Position numbers and translations under genes: made by a program. A DNA stretch of 6,893 nucleotides from Victivallales bacterium (GTDB taxonomy: Bacteria > Verrucomicrobiota > Lentisphaeria > Oligosphaerales > Oligosphaeraceae), in NCBI GenBank assembly GCA_017458805.1, contig JAFTAC010000064.1:1-6893 (forward strand), read 5' to 3'. Within the stretch, counting starts at the first letter, position 1. Each line of letters begins with the position of its first letter. Below, piece after piece: positions 1 through 4,816 of the stretch. The notes beneath the pieces were generated by a model. The model saw nothing but the letters and a program-made list of their open reading frames with translations, did not search any database and was not told the origin of the DNA.

Positions 1-1378
1 CCTCGTTGGCGATGTCCATCAGAATCTGCGTGCGTTCGCGAGCCTGGGCATTCTCATAGACGACGTTCAGGTTGTCGGCTGGGTGGTCGATGTCCTTGAA
101 ATGCTGCAGGACGGACTCGCGGATGCTGATTTCGCGCAGTTCCGTGCCTAGGGCAGTGGCGAGGCCGACGGCGTTGTTTTTGGTGCGTCCCGAGGTGCCC
201 ATGCCAGGCATCGTGATGGCCAGGATTGCGTCGTGTTTCAGGCCAAGGAGGTCGCATGCGTTGGCACAGGTGACCAGTGCCAGCGTGGAGTCCAGACCAC
301 CAGAAAGGCCGATGACGAGGCGTTTGGAGCGGCTTGCCTCCATGCGCCTCGTAAGGGCGGTGGCGGTGATGGCGAGAAGATTGTCGAAATAGGCGGCTCT
401 TTCCCGCTCATCCTCTGGAACAAAGGGATTCTGTGGCAGATGGAGGTATTTAGGTTCGGAGACGGTTTTCAGATACTCATGCAACCCCATCCCGCTTTGG
501 TTTTCAGCGTGGAATTGGACAGCGGTGCGTTCGGCGTCAAGCCAGCGTGGAATGAAATCGAAGTAGGTGATGTGCGTCTCGAAGGAGAAACGCTTTGACT
601 CCGCAACGACAGTGCCGTCCACGGCGGCCACCGCATAGCCCGCGAAAACGCCATCTGCTGTGGATTCGCCAGGCCCTGCGCCAACGGAGACGTATGCGCA
701 CTTCAGGCGTGTACTCTGCGCACGAACCTGCAATTTGCGTCGGCGCCAGGTGTCGCCCGTCTCCATTTCCGCCATAGGATTGATGATGAGCTGTGCAGCA
801 TGGGTGGCCAACGAGGTGGCGGGCGGGTTAGGAACGTCCGCTTCCGAGCCGATTTCAATGCCGATGGCGAAATTGTCTTGAGTACTCCAGTTATTTGATG
901 CAAAGTATTCTTGGTTTTGGAGCAGCGAGTATGGTTCTCCTTCTATGATAATATCGGGGGAGAGGGCATCTTTTGCCTGCGAGGAAAGCGGCGTGAAGAG
1001 CAATTTCTCCTTGGCGTTGGAGAGATGCGTCTTGCCGATGAAGGGCCCGATTTTGCCGTTTTGGACGATGGTCGCGCAGTTGTAGAGGTTGGAGCCTGAA
1101 CGGACGGGCAGCCCGACGATTAGGGCTGCATTTTTGCCCTCGGTGCCTTGGCGAATTTGGGCAAGGGCTTTTCTTGCAGCTTGAAGCAGGGCATTTTGGC
1201 GGAAGAGGTCGCCGCAGCTGCTTCCAGTAAGGGATAGTTCTGGCGTGACGACAATGGAGGCTCCTTCTGCGACCGCCTGGTTATAGGCGGCGAGTATCTC
1301 CTCCGCATTGGCGGCTGGATTTCCAAGGTGCAGTCGAGGTACCACGGCTGCAATTCTGTATAAACCTTCGATGGGCAT
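1..1378 (-). CDS. nadE: NAD+ synthase, glutamine-dependent type, with a degenerate glutaminase domain (partial, C-terminus outside window)
   Basis: Catalyses the last step of NAD+ synthesis: ATP-dependent amidation of deamido-NAD+ in the cytoplasm. My reading of the minus strand gives an open frame of 459 residues from an ATG at 1376-1378 to the window edge; about a third of the usual 640-680 residues should lie beyond it. Residues about 8-280 form a nitrilase-fold amidotransferase domain (PELSLTG with Glu47, CGDLF at 55-59, LYNCA at 98-102, GPGESTADGVF). Residues about 320-459 form the synthetase domain, with the PP-loop SGGLDS at 359-364, then ITMPGMGTSGRTKNNA and YENAQARERTQILMD. The ribosome-binding site AGGAG lies about 7 bases before the ATG. 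Oddity: family members read E-I-C-E-D-L-W-V-P at the nucleophile, whereas this protein reads EIGSEADVP, with Gly177 in place of the catalytic Cys (codon 848-850). The family identification is very secure; the inference of ammonia dependence is mine. Confidence 0.95.
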   Translation of the reverse strand, partial: MPIEGLYRIAAVVPRLHLGNPAANAEEILAAYNQAVAEGASIVVTPELSLTGSSCGDLFRQNALLQAARKALAQIRQGTEGKNAALIVGLPVRSGSNLYNCATIVQNGKIGPFIGKTHLSNAKEKLLFTPLSSQAKDALSPDIIIEGEPYSLLQNQEYFASNNWSTQDNFAIGIEIGSEADVPNPPATSLATHAAQLIINPMAEMETGDTWRRRKLQVRAQSTRLKCAYVSVGAGPGESTADGVFAGYAVAAVDGTVVAESKRFSFETHITYFDFIPRWLDAERTAVQFHAENQSGMGLHEYLKTVSEPKYLHLPQNPFVPEDERERAAYFDNLLAITATALTRRMEASRSKRLVIGLSGGLDSTLALVTCANACDLLGLKHDAILAITMPGMGTSGRTKNNAVGLATALGTELREISIRESVLQHFKDIDHPADNLNVVYENAQARERTQILMDIANE

Positions 1379-1391
1379 GGTATTCTCCTGT

Positions 1392-1429
1392 AGTTATACC
1401 GCGCACTCTAAGTTATGCCGCGCACTCTA
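1392..1429. repeat. Tandem 19-bp direct repeat upstream of nadE
   Basis: Two abutting copies, agttataccgcgcactcta and agttatgccgcgcactcta, differ at one base. They lie 14 bases upstream of the nadE ATG. On the minus strand each copy ends in a -10-like hexamer (CATAAC, then TATAAC). The position suggests an operator or promoter duplication for nadE, but I do not recognise the site as a known NAD-regulator motif, and no good -35 box sits 17 bases upstream of TATAAC. Confidence 0.75.
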
Positions 1430-1544
1430 AAGGAGCGCGCGGTCAGGACGATAGATGGAAGTAGCAAGACTCTCCACGGCCAAACTACCGCAGTGCTACC
1501 ACCTGTTCTGTGCCCTGCGCTTCAGCGTAGGGAGATGGTAGTGT

Positions 1545-1663
1545 AGCAAAAATGAGGCTGTTGCAAAACTGTAGCCAGGGTCTTTGACCCTGTAGGAAGA
1601 TTCATCTTTTTCCGCGTGAAAAGCACGCGGAAAAAGATGTTTTCATGAAGTTTTGCAACAGCC
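1545..1663 (-). terminator. Possible transcription terminator of the rpsB-tsf operon
   Basis: On the minus strand the structure begins about 45 bases after the tsf stop. The outer 15-bp stem closes on GGCTGTTGCAAAACT and its complement, followed by TCATTTTTGC. The stem is much larger than a typical intrinsic terminator because two hairpins sit inside it. The inner 16-bp stem alone has no clean U-run directly after it. The role is inferred from position and shape. Confidence 0.4.
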
Positions 1664-1669
1664 CCTTTT
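1550..1669. repeat. Nested inverted repeat of about 120 bp; MITE-like element and/or tsf terminator
   Basis: The outer arms GGCTGTTGCAAAACT (1556-1570) and its exact reverse complement (1649-1663) match over 15 of 15 bases, with A/T pairs continuing outward past two mismatches. Inside lie a 7-bp hairpin CAGGGTC-TTT-GACCCTG (1576-1592) and a perfect 16-bp hairpin (1603-1618 with 1624-1639, loop AAAAG). The outer arm resembles ends of IS6-family elements (IS26 ends in GGCACTGTTGCAAA), which suggests a non-autonomous mobile repeat. No transposase and no clear target duplication were seen. On the tsf strand the outer stem is followed by TCATTTTT, so it could also stop tsf transcription. Confidence 0.65.
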
Positions 1670-1708
1670 CGCATTAGCCGTCAAGCAACGGCGTGTGGAG
1701 AGGATGGC

Positions 1709-2506
1709 TTATTCTTCGCCAGCGAGCCAGCGAACCATGCGCTTGACTTTAAGGCCAGGGGCCGCCTTCTCCAGGCAGGGGTTGGTGTCGAGAAGCCAGG
1801 GCTGCTTCATCAGGCAGACGGTGGTGTACCACTTGCTCAGCTTGCCCATGACAATGCCCTGCTTGATTTTGTCGGGCTTGTCGGCAGGAGCCTGAGCCAT
1901 GGCGATCTCGCGTTCCTTGTCGAGCTTCTCTGCAGGGATGTCGGAGACATCGATGTATTCGGGGCTGTAGGCGGTGATGTGCATGCAGATGGACTTGACC
2001 AGCTCGTCGGCCTTGGGGCCAGCGACTTCGACGAGAACGCCGAAGGGATTGCCAGTGTGGATGTAGTAGCCCAGGGTGTCGTTGCTGACCCAGCGGATGG
2101 CGCGGCGGACAATCATGTTCTCCTTGATCTTCGCGATGAGGACCTTGAGGTCTTCTTCGGTCTCTTTGGCGAGCTTGGCGGAGATGTCGCCTTCCTCGGC
2201 GTACTTGATGGCGATGTCACAGAGCTGTGCGCCGAACGCCTTGAACTCGGCGGTCTTGGCGACGAAGTCGGTCTCGCAGAGCAGCTCGATGAGGACGGCG
2301 GCGTTGCCTTCGACCTTTCCGAAGATGAGGCCCTGTTTGGCGGCGCGGCCCTGCTTCTCCTCGGCCTTCATGATGCCGACCTTGCGGAGGTGCTCGATGG
2401 CGGCCTCGATGTCACCGTCACAGGCGACGAGGGCCTTCTTGCATTCCATCATGCCGACATTGGTTCTGGCGCGGAGGTCATTCACTAGTTTAGCGGTAAT
2501 CTGCAT
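1709..2506 (-). CDS. tsf: Translation elongation factor Ts
   Basis: EF-Ts is the guanine-nucleotide exchange factor for EF-Tu in the cytoplasm. It displaces GDP so that EF-Tu can reload GTP and aminoacyl-tRNA. The 265-residue product begins with the UBA-like N-terminal domain (MQITAKLVNDLRARTNVGMM, then ECKKAL), which binds EF-Tu. The hallmark TDFVA sits at residues 79-83, where Asp and Phe disturb the EF-Tu Mg-binding region. The second core subdomain is seen at HITAYSPEYI, and the C-terminal module ends with KWYTTVCLMKQP. Residues 16-17 (NV) differ from the common GA of the TGAGMM motif. An AAGGA site lies nine bases before the ATG. It follows rpsB by 51 bases on the same strand, the usual bacterial order, so the two are probably cotranscribed. 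Length is between the short Thermus form and the 283-residue E. coli form. Confidence 0.97.
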   Translation of the reverse strand: MQITAKLVNDLRARTNVGMMECKKALVACDGDIEAAIEHLRKVGIMKAEEKQGRAAKQGLIFGKVEGNAAVLIELLCETDFVAKTAEFKAFGAQLCDIAIKYAEEGDISAKLAKETEEDLKVLIAKIKENMIVRRAIRWVSNDTLGYYIHTGNPFGVLVEVAGPKADELVKSICMHITAYSPEYIDVSDIPAEKLDKEREIAMAQAPADKPDKIKQGIVMGKLSKWYTTVCLMKQPWLLDTNPCLEKAAPGLKVKRMVRWLAGEE

Positions 2507-2557
2507 ATCTGTAATTCCTTGTATATTTGTGACTTGATGACTAGACCCGACAGGGGA

Positions 2558-3322
<765 letters not shown>

Positions 3323-3415
3323 TTGTGTGCTTCCTTCTTCTTTTTGCCGTATTTTGCCATTCTGCCAACTATCTCCCAACAGAAATCGAAATACCGCTTG
3401 GGTTGTATGTAAGGA

Positions 3416-3437
3416 CACGGCGCGGGAGTGTGCCGTG
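3416..3437 (-). other. Hairpin near the 5' end of the rpsB leader
   Basis: CACGGC (3416-3421) and GCCGTG (3432-3437) are perfect complements around a 10-base loop. If transcription starts about seven bases beyond the proposed -10, this hairpin lies near the 5' end of a leader of about 120 nucleotides. S2 represses its own operon through the leader in some bacteria, but I cannot match this leader to a known S2-binding motif. Confidence 0.4.
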
Positions 3438-3450
3438 GTTTTAAAGATTT

Positions 3451-3480
3451 ATAATATACCTCAATATCCGCTTTTGACAA
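3451..3480 (-). promoter_or_regulatory. Likely sigma70-type promoter for rpsB-tsf
   Basis: On the minus strand TTGTCA (3475-3480) matches the -35 consensus at five of six bases. It is followed after 16 bases by TATATT (3453-3458), or after 18 bases by TATTAT (3451-3456). The resulting leader would be roughly 120 nucleotides. This is the best promoter-like sequence in the window. Confidence 0.6.
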
Positions 3481-3702
3481 GTCGTTTTGCTTGTTTTTGC
3501 GTATTTGGAGCGAACTTTTGTCATTTGATTTGTGTTTTTGAGATAATTAGGGTGCAAAACAATAGAGGAGGGCTGCAACACTGGCGGCAATTATAAAACG
3601 TGAGCAGTTGTCCTTGCAGAAAAAAGTGAACCTTATTGTCTTTTTCTCGGGTAAGGTAATGTAATAATAGGGAGAATGGAGTATATTATATAGTTGTAAA
3701 GA

Positions 3703-3744
3703 ATGGATAATCAATCACGAATCATCAGAATGGAGACAGTTTGA
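3703..3744 (+). CDS. Possible 13-codon upstream ORF overlapping the hydrolase start
   Basis: A frame reading MDNQSRIIRMETV ends in a TGA that shares its last base with the hydrolase ATG (TGATG), the arrangement typical of translational coupling. Its own ribosome-binding site is weak (TAAAGA directly before the ATG), and the peptide resembles nothing I know. The hydrolase has its own GGAG site inside this frame. It may be chance; I list it because of the exact stop-start overlap. Confidence 0.2.
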   Translation: MDNQSRIIRMETV

Positions 3745-4628
3745 TGAAGGAATACGAGTTTACATTTCCCTCGCAGGGGCCGTTGCCTGCGTTTAAGAAG
3801 GAGATAACGTGCCTGGTGGTGGAGCCTGACGAGGTGTCGGCTAAGACAGGTGTGATGCTCTGCGTGCATGGGTGGGGGAATCCACGTACCCAGACGCTTG
3901 AGCAGATGCGATATGCGGCGGAGACGTTCGGTATCCTCTCCGTCTCGCCTGAATACCGCATGAGCGGTTTTGACTACGACCCCGTGAAGGGGAGCGGCTG
4001 GTACCAGCCATACGATTTGAGCTATCGCCAGACCTTCGACTGCATTCAGGCGCTTCGCGCGCTTCTGGAACGCTACCCTGCAGTGGACCGCCAGCGCATG
4101 TACGCATACGGAACGAGCCAAGGCGGGATGATCGTGCTTCTGGCCGCCATCTGGGCTCCGTCGCTCTTCGCCGCCATCTACACGGCCAGCGCCATGACGC
4201 GCCTTCCCAAAGCCAACGAGGCTCTTGCTTACGGGGCGGGACGCGAGTTCACGGCGGATGAGCGGCGCCTGAAGGATGTCCCTGCCAATGCAGAGCGTCT
4301 GACAACGCCTGTGTTTTTGGAACATGGCACGGCAGACGAGACGGTTCCATGCCCGCAGCACGCCCTGCGCTTGAAGGCGGCGATGGAGGCGGCGGGGCAT
4401 CCGCTGGTGGAGTGCAACCTCTACGAGGGAGGCAGCCACTCGCTCTCCCCCGTCACGAACCGCCTGGAGACCTTCAAGACCACCGCACCACGCATGTTCA
4501 AGCTGAAGCGCAAGGGCAAGGACTCCTTTGCAAAGGGCGAGAAGGTGGAGATTCCCACGGGGCGCAAGACGCTGCGCATCGACTGGAGCCGCCCCGTCGG
4601 TGATGCGGAGCTCTACCGCTGGGAGTAG
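3744..4628 (+). CDS. Alpha/beta-hydrolase fold serine hydrolase (prolyl-oligopeptidase-like), substrate unknown
   Basis: A 294-residue cytoplasmic serine hydrolase: no signal peptide or membrane segment is visible. The fold is shown by the oxyanion-side HGWG at 42-45, the nucleophile elbow GTSQGG with Ser125, the acid in EHGTADETVP (Asp198), and the histidine in GGSHS (His232). The order and spacing fit a canonical triad. Such enzymes cleave carboxyl esters or peptides; I cannot name the substrate. The 62 residues after the histidine form a lysine- and arginine-rich tail (around KLKRKGKDSFAKGEK), longer than usual for the fold. I chose ATG 3744 with GGAG eight bases upstream; a TTG three bases earlier is a poorer option. 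It lies 188 bases before the sulfotransferase-esterase gene on the same strand, so a shared pathway is possible, though the repeat tract between them makes cotranscription uncertain. Confidence 0.85.
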   Translation: MKEYEFTFPSQGPLPAFKKEITCLVVEPDEVSAKTGVMLCVHGWGNPRTQTLEQMRYAAETFGILSVSPEYRMSGFDYDPVKGSGWYQPYDLSYRQTFDCIQALRALLERYPAVDRQRMYAYGTSQGGMIVLLAAIWAPSLFAAIYTASAMTRLPKANEALAYGAGREFTADERRLKDVPANAERLTTPVFLEHGTADETVPCPQHALRLKAAMEAAGHPLVECNLYEGGSHSLSPVTNRLETFKTTAPRMFKLKRKGKDSFAKGEKVEIPTGRKTLRIDWSRPVGDAELYRWE

Positions 4629-4632
4629 ATGG

Positions 4633-4775
4633 CTTCTAGGGGCTTAGGACTTCTAGGGTAGGTTTTCTAGGGTAGGTCTTCTAGGTTTAGGTCCTCTAAG
4701 TTCTCTAGGTTCTCTAGGGCTTAGGTCTTCTAGGGTAGGTCCTCTTAGGGCTTAGGTCTTCTAGGGGGCTCTAGG
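4633..4775. repeat. CTAG-rich degenerate minisatellite
   Basis: About eight to ten imperfect copies of a unit close to TTCTAGGGCTTAGGTC, with shorter forms TTCTAGGGTAGGTC and TTCTCTAGG, fill the space between the two plus-strand genes. It contains nine CTAG tetramers in 143 bases, while CTAG is nearly absent from the rest of the window. Units vary from about 9 to 18 bases, so it looks like a slippage-prone, decayed tandem array. It begins five bases after the hydrolase stop and ends about 40 bases before the next start codon. No protein-coding or CRISPR structure was seen. Confidence 0.85.
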
Positions 4776-4816
4776 AGAACTGGTTGGAAGTTGAAACATA
4801 AGGCTAAGGAACAAAC

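Larger units (their letters stand above)
1379..1708. other. Gene-free spacer between tsf and nadE, rich in repeats and hairpins
   Basis: No convincing gene in these 330 bases. Reading left to right it holds the nadE ribosome-binding site, a 19-bp tandem repeat (1392-1429), a GC dyad that can pair CCGCGC with GCGCGG (1418-1423 with 1437-1442), a small hairpin (1513-1520 with 1525-1532, one G-T wobble), a 120-bp nested inverted repeat (1550-1669), and a weak GCCGT/ACGGC hairpin (1677-1692) just past the tsf stop. The stretch 1443-1512 shows nothing I can name. No tRNA cloverleaf was seen. Confidence 0.8.
3323..3743. other. Divergent intergenic region between rpsB and the alpha/beta hydrolase gene
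   Basis: About 420 bases without a main gene, clearly more AT-rich than the flanking coding DNA. It holds the rpsB leader (3323 to about 3445), a likely rpsB promoter (3451-3480), and an AT-rich run at 3655-3692 with TAATAAT and TATATTATATA boxes that may contain the plus-strand promoter. A weak pairing is TTGTCT at 3636-3641 with TAATAA at 3662-3667, but its 20-base spacer is too long to call with confidence. A 13-codon reading frame at 3703-3744 abuts the hydrolase start. Between 3485 and 3630 I see nothing I can name. Confidence 0.7.

Noticed and set aside
72..1099. Several plus-strand open frames at the left end
   Set aside because: All are shadows of the minus-strand nadE frame, which reads continuously with clear NAD+ synthase motifs.
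1979..2488. Plus-strand 169-codon open frame opposite tsf
   Set aside because: Antisense of a certain EF-Ts gene; no independent signal.
2507..2557. Possible terminator or hairpin between rpsB and tsf
   Set aside because: Only a three- to four-base stem around CCCGACAGGGG; no T-run, and the 51-bp gap looks like an ordinary operon spacer.
3416..3418. Upstream ATG as the rpsB start (adds 32 residues)
   Set aside because: The added residues do not resemble S2, while the GTG at 3320-3322 gives the family N-terminus with a good ribosome-binding site.
3474..3502. Plus-strand TTGACA as a promoter for the hydrolase
   Set aside because: No -10-like hexamer at a suitable distance, and it coincides with the better minus-strand rpsB -35 box.
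3711..4439. Minus-strand 242-codon open frame opposite the hydrolase
   Set aside because: Shadow of the hydrolase gene; its translation is arginine- and histidine-rich with no recognisable domain.
4633..4775. CRISPR array or telomere-like repeat (TTAGGG-like motifs)
   Set aside because: Units are directly abutting, irregular in length and have no unique spacers; the TTAGGG likeness is partial and there is no sign of a replicon end.
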